NCBI RefSeq assembly: GCF_029893805.1
Contig: NZ_JARXYP010000002.1
Coordinates: 6,324,001 to 6,388,000 of the forward strand
Source: Streptomyces sp. SAI-135
GTDB taxonomy: Bacteria > Actinomycetota > Actinomycetes > Streptomycetales > Streptomycetaceae
Direction: 5' to 3'
Length of the DNA stretch: 64,000 bases
Below are positions 48,309-57,176 of this stretch, one piece after another; position 1 is the first letter of the stretch; every line of letters starts with the position of its first letter. A program made the position numbers and the translations under genes. The notes beneath the pieces were generated by a model. It had not been told where the DNA came from and searched no databases. It worked only from the letters and a program-made list of their open reading frames with translations.

Positions 48309-49474
48309 CTGACCTGTATCTCCAGGATCCTGTCGTCCCCGGCCTTCGGGCTGCCACGCCCGTCGGTGTTGCTGGTGACGAGCCACAGCTTGTCCCCGCC
48401 GGCGGAGACCACCGTGCGCAGCCTGCCGTACTCACCCTTCAGGAACGCCTGCGGGTCCGCCGAGGCCGCCGTGCCCTTCAACGGGATGCGCCACAGCCGC
48501 TGGCCCTTCAGGCCGGCCATCCACAGGGAGCCCTCGGCGAAGGCGGCACCGCTGGGGGAGGCGTCGTCGGTGTGCCACTGGGCTGTCGGGTTGTGGAACT
48601 CCTTGTCGTCGGACCTGCCCTCGGCCGTGGGCCAGCCGTAGTTGTCGCCCGGCTTGATCGCGTTCAGCTCGTCCCAGGTGTCCTGGCCGAACTCCGAGGC
48701 GAACAGCCGCTGGTGCGAGTCCCAGGCGAGGCCCTGCACATTGCGATGGCCGTAGGAGTACACGGGGGAGTCCGGGAACGGGTTGCCCGGCGCCGGTTCG
48801 CCCTCCGGGGTCAGGCGCAGGATCTTGCCGCCCAGGGACTTGCGGTCCTGGGACAGTCCGGTGTTGCCGCTCTCGCCCGTGACCGCGTACAGCATGCCGT
48901 CCGGGCCGAACGCGATCCGGCCGCCGTTGTGGATGAAGCCCTTCGGGATGCCCTTGAAGACGGTGTCGGGGGCGCCCAGCTGCTCGCCGGAGTCCTTCCG
49001 CTCGTCGTAGACCATCCTGACCACGCGGTTGTCCGAGTCGGAGGTGAAGTAGGCGTAGACCATGTGGTCCGAGGCGTAGTCCGGCGACAGGGCGATGCCC
49101 AGGAGGCCGCCCTCGCCGGCCGCGGACACCCCGGACACCCGGCCCAGCTCCGTCTTCCTGCCCGACTGCCCGTCGACACGGGTGATCGTGCCCTCGTCCC
49201 GTGAGGAGACGAGCAGGTCCCCGTCCGGGAGCGGGGCGAGGCCCCACGGGGTCTTGAGGCCCTCGGCGACCGTGCGCACCACCTTCACCGAGCCCTTCGC
49301 CGGCGGGGTCGCCTCCGCGGCCTGCCGGGTGGGGGAGGACCCCGAGGCCGTGCCGCTCGACGAGGGGCTGCCGCCGGCTCCGTCCCCTCCTCCGCCGTCG
49401 GAGGAGCAGCCGGCCGTCAGCAGCAGCGTGGTCGCGGCCAGCACGGCCGTCACAGCTCGACGATGCACGATCAT
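48305..49474 (-). CDS. Lipoprotein PQQ-type sugar (glucose/sorbosone) dehydrogenase
   Basis: The 389-residue exported lipoprotein has signal MIVHRRAVTAVLAATTLLLT and Cys23 in TAGC. A Gly/Ser-rich linker precedes a six-bladed GSDH propeller: TPWGLAPLPDGDLLVSSRD, HNGGRIAFGPDG, GHRNVQGLAWD and FGQDTWDELN. It probably oxidises an aldose with PQQ as cofactor; whether PQQ is made by the host is unknown. ATG 49474 is chosen because the signal peptide starts there. Confidence 0.88.
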   Translation of the reverse strand: MIVHRRAVTAVLAATTLLLTAGCSSDGGGGDGAGGSPSSSGTASGSSPTRQAAEATPPAKGSVKVVRTVAEGLKTPWGLAPLPDGDLLVSSRDEGTITRVDGQSGRKTELGRVSGVSAAGEGGLLGIALSPDYASDHMVYAYFTSDSDNRVVRMVYDERKDSGEQLGAPDTVFKGIPKGFIHNGGRIAFGPDGMLYAVTGESGNTGLSQDRKSLGGKILRLTPEGEPAPGNPFPDSPVYSYGHRNVQGLAWDSHQRLFASEFGQDTWDELNAIKPGDNYGWPTAEGRSDDKEFHNPTAQWHTDDASPSGAAFAEGSLWMAGLKGQRLWRIPLKGTAASADPQAFLKGEYGRLRTVVSAGGDKLWLVTSNTDGRGSPKAGDDRILEIQVS

Positions 49475-49643
49475 GGTCCCTTCGAAGCGGCGGGTTCTAC
49501 CTGTCATACACCGCTCACGCCTCCCAGGTTCCCGATCTCCCGGACCCGATACGCCCACCCCTCCCGCCGGCCCGGTGATCCGTCCACCGGTCCCGGTCGC
49601 AGTCCCGGTCCCGGCCCCGGTTCCGGCCCGGCCGGTGGATGCG

Positions 49644-50643
49644 CTAGTCCCACGACCCCTGTGCCGGCGGCAGTTCCCGTATCTCCGTGAGGTCCTGGGC
49701 GGTCAGGCGGAGGGAGGTCGCCGTCGCGTTCTCCGTGACCCAGCGCTCGTGCTTGGTGCCCGGGACCGGGACCACGTGGGAGCCCTGTGCCAGCACCCAC
49801 GCCAGTGCCACCTGGGCCGGGGTCACCCCCTGCCCGTGCCGGGCCGCGATGCGGCGCAGGCCGGAGACGACGGGCTGGTTCGCGGCCATCATCTCGGCCG
49901 TGAAGCGGGGATGGCGGGCGCGGACGTCGTCCGGTTCGAAGCCCTGGCCCGGGGTCAGGGTGCCGGTCAGGAAGCCGTTGCCGAGCGGCATCGCCGCCAG
50001 GAAGCCGATGCCGCGCTCGGCACACCACGGCACCAGCGTCTCCAGGGCCTCCGGCGACCACACCGACAGCTCCGCCTCCACCGCGCTCACCGGGAAGACC
50101 TGCTGGACGCGCCGCAGTTGACGGATCGTCGCGTCGTACAGCCGGCTGCCGGAGCGGCGCCCGCCCCGCGCCCCCATCGCGCACAGCCCCAACGACCGTA
50201 CTTTTCCCGCCTGTACCAGCTCCGCCATCGCGCCCCAGGTCTCCTCGACCGGGACCTCCGGGTCCTCGCGGTGCAGCTGGTAGAGGTCGATCACATCGGT
50301 CTGGAGCCCGCCGCAGCGACGCGTCGCAGGCTCTTCTCACATAGCCGGGGCGGCCGTTGGCCACGATGTGCTGCTCGCCGACCAGCAACCCCACCTTGGT
50401 GGACACGAACGCGTCCTGGCGGCGCTCCTTCAACACCCGTCCCAGCAAGAGCTCGTTGGTGAACGGGCCGTACATGTCGGCCGTGTCCAGCAGCGTCGAG
50501 CCCAGGTCCAGCGCCCGGTGCACGGCCCTGACCGACTCGTCGCCCCGCTGCCGCGACCCGCTGTAGGCCCAGCTCATCGGCATGCACCCGAGTCCGACGG
50601 CTCCCACCGCGAGCGCCGCCGCGCCGATCGTCCTGCGCTCCAC
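49644..50643 (-). pseudogene. Aldo/keto reductase with a +1 frameshift
   Basis: Two overlapping frames together encode one AKR. Codons from 50643 give MERRTIGAAALAVGAVGLGC with catalytic Asp and Tyr in DTADMYG and Lys in STKVG, ending ACDASLRR. The other frame resumes at DVIDLYQLHRED, which holds the catalytic His, and runs to 49644. Removing one G from the GGG at 50307-50309 gives SLRR-LQTDVIDLYQLH, the expected sequence. The total span is 1000 nt, one more than a multiple of three. Every other catalytic residue is intact and codon use is normal, so a sequencing error or a very recent mutation is likely. The start codon is GTG. Confidence 0.88.
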
Positions 50644-50718
50644 CTGCTCGTGACCCTCCCTGTTCCGGCCCCCAACCTAACCTCTGGGCCCCCGGGCGCC
50701 TGACATAGCCTCCTGAGC

Positions 50719-51669
50719 ATGAGTGCTGACGTGTGGCTTCCCATCCCGCCCGACGACATCGAGGGGCTCCCCGAGGGCCCCGAGTACCGCTTCTGGGACG
50801 GCCAGGAGGACTTCCCGGCGGACCCGGCCGACTGCGCGTACTACGTCGTCCCCTACATGAAGCCCCTGGACGTGGTCCTGCGGCCGATGCCCCACCTGAG
50901 TTCGGTCGAGGTCGTGCAGACGCTGTCGGCGGGCGTCGACAACGTGACACCGGGCCTGAAGCACCTGCGTCCCGGGGTGCGGTTGTGCAACGCGCGCGGT
51001 GTGCACGAGGCGAGCACCGCCGAGCTCACGCTCACCCTGGTCCTCGCCTCGCTGCGCGGGATCCCCGCGTTCGTGCGCGCCCAGGACAAGGGGGAGTGGC
51101 GCGGCGGGTTCCACCCCGCGCTCGCCGACAAGAGCGTCCTCATCGTCGGCTACGGCTCGATCGGCTCCGCCATCGAAGACCGGCTCGTACCCTTCGAACT
51201 CGCGCGGGTGGCGCGCGTCGCGCGCTCCGCGCGCACCACGGAGCGCGGCCCCGTGCACCCGCTCGCCGAACTGCCCGCCCTGCTCCCCGAGGCGGACGTC
51301 GTCATCCTGTCCACGCCCCTCGACGAGACCACCCGTCACCTGGCCGACGCCGAGTTCCTTGCCCGTATGAAGGACGGCGCGCTCCTGGTCAACGTCGCCC
51401 GCGGCCCCGTCGTCGACACCAAGGCGCTGCTCGCCGAGCTGGAGACCGGCCGCATCACGGCCGCCCTCGACGTCACCGACCCCGAGCCGCTCCCCCCGGG
51501 GCACCCCCTGTGGCAGGCGCCGGGCGTACTCGTCAGCCCCCACGTCGGAGGACCCACGTCCGCGTTCCTGCCGCGCGCCAAGCGCCTGCTGGTGGATCAG
51601 TTGAACCGTTATGTGAACCAGGAGCCCTTGCGCAACGTGATCCTTACGACGGGATCGAACGGCGCGTGA
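50719..51669 (+). CDS. D-2-hydroxyacid dehydrogenase
   Basis: The 316-residue NAD(P)-dependent dehydrogenase has the dinucleotide motif GYGSIG, the catalytic Arg in NVARGPVVD, Glu in VTDPEPLPPGHP and His in SPHVGG. It is typical of the GyaR/hydroxypyruvate or phosphonate reductase group. The substrate is uncertain; the serine/glyoxylate context is only suggestive. The ATG is 7 bp after TAGCCT without a ribosome site, so it may be leaderless. Confidence 0.9.
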   Translation: MSADVWLPIPPDDIEGLPEGPEYRFWDGQEDFPADPADCAYYVVPYMKPLDVVLRPMPHLSSVEVVQTLSAGVDNVTPGLKHLRPGVRLCNARGVHEASTAELTLTLVLASLRGIPAFVRAQDKGEWRGGFHPALADKSVLIVGYGSIGSAIEDRLVPFELARVARVARSARTTERGPVHPLAELPALLPEADVVILSTPLDETTRHLADAEFLARMKDGALLVNVARGPVVDTKALLAELETGRITAALDVTDPEPLPPGHPLWQAPGVLVSPHVGGPTSAFLPRAKRLLVDQLNRYVNQEPLRNVILTTGSNGA

Positions 51670-52106
51670 CACGTACGCAGCGCGCTGGCGGGCGCGGGCG
51701 CGCAACAGGCGTGTAATCCGTTTCCGGTACCCTCCGCAACCTTTCGGACGCGGTCCGTGCCCGCATCGCCGCTGGTCGTCACGGAGCGTAGAGGAACTAT
51801 GTCCCTGAGTGACGAGACTGGTGTATCGTCCCGACAGGGGCTGCGCCGCGCACCGTTCGGCGCCGGGGATGGACATTGCAGACTGTGAGGGGGGCGACGG
51901 GCGATGCACGGCCTATGGACCAACGATCCGACGCGGCGGGGCCGCCGGCTCCGACCCTGGCACACGGCCGCGCGCAGACGCGGCCACCACGCCGGTCACG
52001 GCGGTCACCACAGCCATCACCGCAGGCACAACAGCCGCAGGAGGCATGCGCACCCGGCGCACCCGGACCCCCGGGACCCCGGAGCGGCGCGGACCGGGAG
52101 GACCCG
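51670..52106 (+). other. 437-bp gap ahead of cdgE
   Basis: No conserved gene is visible. It holds two candidate small ORFs (listed separately) and an early stretch with GTGTAATCC and GGTACCCT that may include the cdgE promoter. I found no convincing -35/-10 pair. Confidence 0.5.
51799..51888 (+). CDS. Candidate 29-codon leader ORF
   Basis: The ORF (MSLSDETGVSSRQGLRRAPF then nine more residues) has AGAGGA 3-4 bp before its ATG. It ends 15 bp before the next small ORF. It may be a regulatory upstream ORF of cdgE or chance. Confidence 0.3.
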   Translation: MSLSDETGVSSRQGLRRAPFGAGDGHCRL

Positions 52107-52110
52107 GTGA
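51904..52110 (+). CDS. Candidate His/Arg-rich small ORF coupled to cdgE
   Basis: The 68-residue product is very rich in His and Arg (HHAGHGGHHSHHRRH). The frame has clearly GC-biased third positions, unlike the overlapping cdgE extension frame. A GGGGGG run about 10 bp before the ATG could bind ribosomes. Its TGA overlaps the GTG of cdgE (GTGA), which suggests coupling. No homologue is known to me; the extreme composition leaves doubt. Confidence 0.4.
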   Translation: MHGLWTNDPTRRGRRLRPWHTAARRRGHHAGHGGHHSHHRRHNSRRRHAHPAHPDPRDPGAARTGRTR

Positions 52111-55103
52111 GCTCGCCCCCGTCTCCCGCCACCACCCTCGACGGAGCGCTGCGGGTCCGGCCGACGAGGGGGGCGCTGCCCTCCCGGCCGCCGGCCTCCC
52201 GCGGCGGGTCGAGTCTGGTCCACCAACTCCTCCTCGCCCTGGTGTGCGCGTGCTACGCCATCGGTTCCGCGCTCGGCTGGGGCTCGCACGAAGTGGCCCT
52301 GGTCATGGGCGATTTCGGGCTGAGCGCCGCGGCGGCCACCGCCGCCGTGTCGTGCTTCGTCTACGCCCGTGACCGCAGGGTCCGCTTTCGACCCGCCTGG
52401 CTGCTCTTCGCGCTGTCCTCGACGATGGCCTCGCTCGGCAACCTGATCTGGGGGTGGTACGAGGTCGTCCTGGGCCGGGACGTGCCCAACCCCAGCTACG
52501 CCGACCTGTTCTTCCTCTGCTTCGCGCCGCCCGCCATCGTGGGTCTGCTGGTCCTCGCCAAGCGGCCGGTGACGAAGGCGGGCTGGGTCTGCCTCGGCCT
52601 CGACGCCTGGCTGATCGGCGGCTCGCTGCTCACGCTCTCGTGGAGCCTCGCCCTGGCCCAGGCGGCGAAGTCCGAAGGGCCGAGCGTCGCGCACACCGCG
52701 CTGTCCCTGGCGTACCCGCTGCTGGACATCGCCCTCGTCAGCATGGTCCTGGCCCTGCACTTCCGGCGCTCGGCGGTCAACCGCACCGCGGTGAACACCG
52801 CGATCGGCGCGCTCGCCCTGACCGTGATGTGCGACGCCCTGTTCACCTCGCCGCTGCTGCACAACAGCTACCGCTCCGGCCAGTTGCTGGACGCCGGCTG
52901 GTTCGCCGGGTCCCTGCTCCTCGCCTACGCCCCCTGGGCCGCGCCCCGGCGCCCCGAGAGCGACCGGCAGCGGCCGGCCGGGCACACACGCGTGGTGCGC
53001 GAGCACCTGCCCAGACAGCGCTTCGGGATCCAGCACCACCCGTCCGCGCAGGGGGCCCAGGGCGGCGACCACGGCCGGTATCCGGTCACCCGGCCCATCA
53101 CCGGGTCGCTGGCCGCCCTGACGCCGTACCTCGCCGCCGCGGTCTGCACCCTGGGGATCCTCTACAACGTCCTCAACGGCCGCAGCGTGGACCGGGTGGT
53201 GCTGCTCACCGGCGGCACCGTCGTGCTCGCCCTCGTGGTGCGCCAGGGCATCATGCTGCTCGACAACATCACCCTCACCCAGGAACTCGCCCAGAAGGAG
53301 AACCACTTCCGCTCCCTGGTTCAGGGCTCCAGCGACGTCATCATGATCGCCGCGCCCAACGGCATCCTGCGCTACGTCTCCCCGGCCGCAGCAGGTGTCT
53401 ACGGCCGCCCCGCCGAGGAACTCGTGGGCACGGAACTGGCCGGTCTGATCCACCCGGAGGACCTGGGCTGCGTGGTGCACGAGGTGCGGCGCTTCCTCGC
53501 CGCCAACCCCCTCGAAGAACCCACCACCCGCATCGAGTGCCGCTTCCGGTCCGGCGACGGCGGCTGGCTCAACGTCGAGTCCACCGTCAACCGCCACCAG
53601 GGCGGCCTCATCTTCAACAGCCGGGACGTGACGGAGAGAGTGCGCCTGCAGGCGCAGCTCCAGCACAACGCCGAGCACGACCCGCTGACCGACCTGCCCA
53701 ACCGCGCCCTGTTCACGCGGCGCGTCCAGCAGGCCCTGTCCGGCCGCCGTTCCTCCGACCGCGGCACGGCCGTCCTCTTCATCGACCTGGACGGCTTCAA
53801 GGCGGTCAACGACACCATCGGCCACCAGGCCGGGGACGAGCTGCTCGTCCAGGCCGCCCGCAGACTGCAGGACGCGGTCCGGTACGGCGACACCGCCTCC
53901 CGGCTCGGCGGGGACGAGTTCGCCGCGCTGATCGTCGGCGACGGCACCCGCGACCGCACCGCGCGCGAGGGCAACATCCTGGAGCTCGCCGACCGCCTCA
54001 GGGTCACGCTCTCGCAGCCCTACCTCATCGACGGCAACGATGTCCGCGTCGCCGCCTCCATCGGGGTCGCCTTCGCCGAGCCCGGCCTGGGAGCGGGCGA
54101 GATCCTGCGCAACGCGGACCTCGCGATGTACCGCGCCAAGGCGGGCGGCAAGGGCCGCGTCGAGCTGTACGTGCCCCAGATGCAGCAGGACGTCGTACGC
54201 AAGGCGGAGCTGGCCACGCGCCTGCGTGCCGCGCTGCACGACGGCGAGTTCGCCCTGCTGCACCAGCCCGTCGTCTGCCTGGAGGACGGCCGGATCGCGT
54301 CGGTCTGCGCCCAGGCGCGCTGGCGGTCCTCGCAGGGCGTGCTGTTCACGCCCGCCGAGTTCCTGCGGGTGGCCGAGGACAGCGACAGGACGCAGGAGCT
54401 GGGCCGCTGGATCCTGGAGGAGGCCCTGGAGCAGGCGGCCGAACGGGCCGCGAGCGGGCTCACCGTGCCCGTGGCGGTCCGGATGAGCGCCCAGCGGCTG
54501 CTGGACCGCTCGTTGCCCCTGGGGTCCGTCGAGGCCCTGCTGACCCGGCACGGACTGCCGTCCGGCTCCCTGGTCATCGAGCTCTCCGACGCCGACCCCC
54601 GGGTCTCGCTGGACGAGCTGGAGCGCCGGCTGACCGCGATCCGGCGTGTCGGCGTCCGGATCGCCCTGGACGGCTTCGGCAGCGGTTACGCGGCGATCAC
54701 CGCACTGCGCAGACTCCCCGTCGATGTGCTCAAGCTCGACCGCAGTCTGGTCGAGGGGGTCGTGGAGTCCGCCCGCCTGCACAAGATCACCAGCGGGCTG
54801 CTCAGGATCGCCGGGGACCTCGGGCTGCAGTCCGTGGCCGACGGAGTGGACCTGCCCGAACAGGTCGTGGCGCTGCGGGCGATGGGCTGCACCCACGGTC
54901 AGGGCATGGCGTTCTCGGGTCCGCTGGACGAGTACCGGCTGCGCAGAGCACTGGCCGCGGGGCACTACCCGGTGCCGCACGGCCCGGCGGAGCCCGCCTT
55001 CGCCGGAGGCGGGGCCGGGGTGTACACCGGAAGCATGACGGCCGTACTCGGTGGTGGGACGACCCTCCGCTCACATAATGAGACTCCCGTCCCACCCACT
55101 TGA
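52107..55103 (+). CDS. cdgE: Diguanylate cyclase CdgE (membrane-PAS-GGDEF-degenerate EAL)
   Basis: The 998-residue protein has about eight membrane helices (residues 35-290, more at ~335-390), a PAS domain (from HFRSLVQGSSDVIMIAAPNG), an intact GGDEF at 601-605 and an RxxD I-site (RYGD, 592-595). The EAL domain is degenerate: EAL is CAQ (734-736), DDFGTGYS is DGFGSGYA, and VAEGVE is VADGVD. It should make c-di-GMP with product inhibition and not degrade it. GTG 52107 has GGGAGG exactly 5 bp upstream. Longer frames to 51876 or 51915 are open, but their third positions are not GC-biased. The name follows S. coelicolor gene order. Confidence 0.88.
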   Translation: MSSPPSPATTLDGALRVRPTRGALPSRPPASRGGSSLVHQLLLALVCACYAIGSALGWGSHEVALVMGDFGLSAAAATAAVSCFVYARDRRVRFRPAWLLFALSSTMASLGNLIWGWYEVVLGRDVPNPSYADLFFLCFAPPAIVGLLVLAKRPVTKAGWVCLGLDAWLIGGSLLTLSWSLALAQAAKSEGPSVAHTALSLAYPLLDIALVSMVLALHFRRSAVNRTAVNTAIGALALTVMCDALFTSPLLHNSYRSGQLLDAGWFAGSLLLAYAPWAAPRRPESDRQRPAGHTRVVREHLPRQRFGIQHHPSAQGAQGGDHGRYPVTRPITGSLAALTPYLAAAVCTLGILYNVLNGRSVDRVVLLTGGTVVLALVVRQGIMLLDNITLTQELAQKENHFRSLVQGSSDVIMIAAPNGILRYVSPAAAGVYGRPAEELVGTELAGLIHPEDLGCVVHEVRRFLAANPLEEPTTRIECRFRSGDGGWLNVESTVNRHQGGLIFNSRDVTERVRLQAQLQHNAEHDPLTDLPNRALFTRRVQQALSGRRSSDRGTAVLFIDLDGFKAVNDTIGHQAGDELLVQAARRLQDAVRYGDTASRLGGDEFAALIVGDGTRDRTAREGNILELADRLRVTLSQPYLIDGNDVRVAASIGVAFAEPGLGAGEILRNADLAMYRAKAGGKGRVELYVPQMQQDVVRKAELATRLRAALHDGEFALLHQPVVCLEDGRIASVCAQARWRSSQGVLFTPAEFLRVAEDSDRTQELGRWILEEALEQAAERAASGLTVPVAVRMSAQRLLDRSLPLGSVEALLTRHGLPSGSLVIELSDADPRVSLDELERRLTAIRRVGVRIALDGFGSGYAAITALRRLPVDVLKLDRSLVEGVVESARLHKITSGLLRIAGDLGLQSVADGVDLPEQVVALRAMGCTHGQGMAFSGPLDEYRLRRALAAGHYPVPHGPAEPAFAGGGAGVYTGSMTAVLGGGTTLRSHNETPVPPT
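55074..55079 (+). promoter_or_regulatory. Possible -10 element for the ilv leader, inside cdgE
   Basis: CATAAT lies within the last codons of cdgE and would start a transcript near 55086, 50 bp before the leader peptide. The matching -35 is poor. TTGACA at 55100 exists but has no -10 after it. Confidence 0.35.
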
Positions 55104-55136
55104 CAGTGAGTGCGTGCCGGGGGGAGGGTCAGTCTC

Positions 55137-55178
55137 ATGCGCACCCGAATTCTCGTACTTGGAAAGCGCGTCGGCTGA
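55137..55178 (+). CDS. ilvB leader peptide (13 aa)
   Basis: The peptide MRTRILVLGKRVG has Ile-Leu-Val-Leu in a row and one more Val. GGGGGGAGGG is 8 bp upstream. Ribosome stalling at these codons when branched-chain amino acids are scarce would decide the fold of the following RNA. It is the classical leader-peptide attenuation layout. Confidence 0.9.
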   Translation: MRTRILVLGKRVG

Positions 55179-55202
55179 CGCTGAGCCACAGACCGCTCAG
55201 CG
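55179..55202 (+). promoter_or_regulatory. ilv leader hairpin (pause/anti-terminator region)
   Basis: A perfect 8-bp stem (CGCTGAGC with GCTCAGCG) starts right after the leader stop codon. It is probably the pause hairpin whose disruption controls the terminator 20 bp on. Confidence 0.7.
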
Positions 55203-55220
55203 ATCCCCACCCGGCGCGCT

Positions 55221-55254
55221 CCCCTCGCTTGCCTTACGGCACGAGGGGTTTTTT
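55221..55254 (+). terminator. ilvB attenuator terminator
   Basis: CCCCTCG pairs with CGAGGGG around an inner TGCC/GGCA stem, followed directly by six Ts. It lies 50 bp before ilvB and downstream of the leader peptide, so it is the regulated terminator. Confidence 0.9.
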
Positions 55255-55304
55255 GTTGCCCAGCCTCCCCACCTCAGCTTCACACCCTCAGCATCGAGAA
55301 GAGA

Positions 55305-57155
55305 ATGACGATGACCGAGCAGGCCACCGGGGCCCATCCGCAGCCGCGGCCCCGATCCGGAGGACAGCAGTCCGCCCCCGAGCACGTCACGGGCGCGCAG
55401 TCCCTCATCCGCTCTCTCGAGGAGGTCGGCGCCGAGACGGTATTCGGCATTCCCGGCGGTGCCATCCTTCCGGCGTACGACCCGCTGATGGACTCCACCC
55501 GGGTGCGCCACGTCCTGGTCCGCCACGAGCAGGGCGCCGGCCACGCGGCCACCGGTTACGCGCAGGCCACCGGCAAGGTCGGGGTCTGCATGGCGACCTC
55601 GGGCCCCGGGGCCACCAACCTGGTCACCCCGATCGCGGACGCCCACATGGACTCGGTGCCGCTCGTGGCGATCACCGGCCAGGTGGCCTCCAAGGCGATC
55701 GGCACGGACGCCTTCCAGGAGGCGGACATCGTCGGCATCACCATGCCGATCACCAAGCACAACTTCCTCGTCACCAAGGCCGAGGACATCCCGCGGGTCA
55801 TCGCGCAGGCCTTCCACATCGCCTCCACCGGCCGTCCGGGACCGGTCCTGGTCGACATCGCCAAGGACGCGCTCCAGGCGAAGACGACCTTCTCCTGGCC
55901 GCCCGTCATGGACCTGCCCGGCTACCGCCCGGTGACCAAGCCGCACGCCAAGCAGATCCGCGAGGGCGCCAAGCTGATCACCCAGGCCAAGCGGCCCGTC
56001 CTCTACGTCGGCGGCGGTGTCATCAAGGCCGGCGCCACCGCCGAGCTGAAGGTCCTCGCGGAACTCACCGGAGCTCCCGTCACCACCACCCTGATGGGGC
56101 TCGGCGCATTCCCCGACAGCCACCCGCTGCACGTGGGAATGCCGGGCATGCACGGTTCGGTCACCGCCGTCACCGCGCTGCAGAAGGCCGACCTGATCGT
56201 CGCCCTCGGTACCCGTTTCGACGACCGTGTCACCGGCAAGCTGGACAGCTTCGCCCCGCACGCCAAGATCGTCCACGCCGACATCGACCCGGCCGAGATC
56301 GGCAAGAACCGCGCCGCCGACGTGCCGATCGTCGGGGACGCCCGCGAGGTCATCGCGGACCTGATCCAGGCCGTCCAGAAGGAGCACAGCGAGGGCCACC
56401 AGGGCGACTACACCGCCTGGTGGAAGGACCTGTCCCGCTGGCGCGAGACCTACCCGCTCGGCTACGACCTGCCCGCCGACGGCTCGTTGTCCCCGCAGCA
56501 GGTCATCGAGCGGATCGGGCAGCTCGCCCCGGAGGGCACGATCTTCGCGGCGGGCGTCGGCCAGCACCAGATGTGGTCCGCGCACTTCATCCAGTACGAG
56601 AAGCCGGCCACCTGGCTGAACTCCGGCGGCGCCGGAACCATGGGCTACGCGGTCCCGGCCGCGATGGGCGCCAAGGCCGGCGTGCCGGGCAACACGGTCT
56701 GGGCGATCGACGGCGACGGCTGCTTCCAGATGACCAACCAGGAACTGACCACCTGCGCCCTGAACAACATCCCGATCAAGGTCGCCATCATCAACAACGG
56801 CGCTCTCGGGATGGTCCGCCAGTGGCAGACCCTCTTCTACAACCAGCGCTACTCCAACACCGTGCTGCACAGCGGCCCGGAGGACATCAACCCGGACGCG
56901 AAGGGCACGCGCGTGCCGGACTTCGTGAAGCTGTCCGAGGCGATGGGCTGCGTGGGCCTGCGCTGCGAGCGCCCGGAGGACCTGGACAAGGTCATCGAGG
57001 AGGCGAACTCCATCAACGACCGTCCCGTCGTCGTCGACTTCATCGTCCACGAGGACGCGATGGTGTGGCCGATGGTCGCCGCCGGCACCTCCAACGACGA
57101 GATCATGGCCGCCCGGGACGTCCGCCCCGACTTCGGCGACAACGAAGACGACTGA
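55305..57155 (+). CDS. ilvB: Acetolactate synthase large subunit
   Basis: This is the ThDP/FAD enzyme that makes acetolactate or acetohydroxybutyrate, the first step of Val/Leu/Ile synthesis. The 616-residue protein has the catalytic Glu75 in RHEQGAGH, the FAD domain, and the ThDP motif GDGCFQMTNQEL ending INNGALGMV. The first ~28 residues are a variable polar extension. The start is ATG 55305 or 55311. It is under the attenuator upstream. Confidence 0.97.
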   Translation: MTMTEQATGAHPQPRPRSGGQQSAPEHVTGAQSLIRSLEEVGAETVFGIPGGAILPAYDPLMDSTRVRHVLVRHEQGAGHAATGYAQATGKVGVCMATSGPGATNLVTPIADAHMDSVPLVAITGQVASKAIGTDAFQEADIVGITMPITKHNFLVTKAEDIPRVIAQAFHIASTGRPGPVLVDIAKDALQAKTTFSWPPVMDLPGYRPVTKPHAKQIREGAKLITQAKRPVLYVGGGVIKAGATAELKVLAELTGAPVTTTLMGLGAFPDSHPLHVGMPGMHGSVTAVTALQKADLIVALGTRFDDRVTGKLDSFAPHAKIVHADIDPAEIGKNRAADVPIVGDAREVIADLIQAVQKEHSEGHQGDYTAWWKDLSRWRETYPLGYDLPADGSLSPQQVIERIGQLAPEGTIFAAGVGQHQMWSAHFIQYEKPATWLNSGGAGTMGYAVPAAMGAKAGVPGNTVWAIDGDGCFQMTNQELTTCALNNIPIKVAIINNGALGMVRQWQTLFYNQRYSNTVLHSGPEDINPDAKGTRVPDFVKLSEAMGCVGLRCERPEDLDKVIEEANSINDRPVVVDFIVHEDAMVWPMVAAGTSNDEIMAARDVRPDFGDNEDD

Positions 57156-57176
57156 GAGCCGTAAAGGAAGCAGACC

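Noticed and set aside
49560..49640. Tandem CCGGTCC-type repeats as a satellite or origin.
   Set aside because: The run is short and irregular, typical of high-GC intergenic DNA. It may at most form a TCCACCGG/CCGGTGGA hairpin after the aldo/keto reductase.
51779..51791. A BldD-like box (TCACGGAGCGTAG) before cdgE.
   Set aside because: It misses fixed positions of the consensus as I remember it (C before the W, and the final A), so the match is too weak to claim.
51876..52106. CdgE starting 77 codons earlier (or at ATG 51915).
   Set aside because: The extension uses many codons ending in A or T (CCA, TCA, GCA, CAA), unlike the gene body, while GTG 52107 has an ideal ribosome site.
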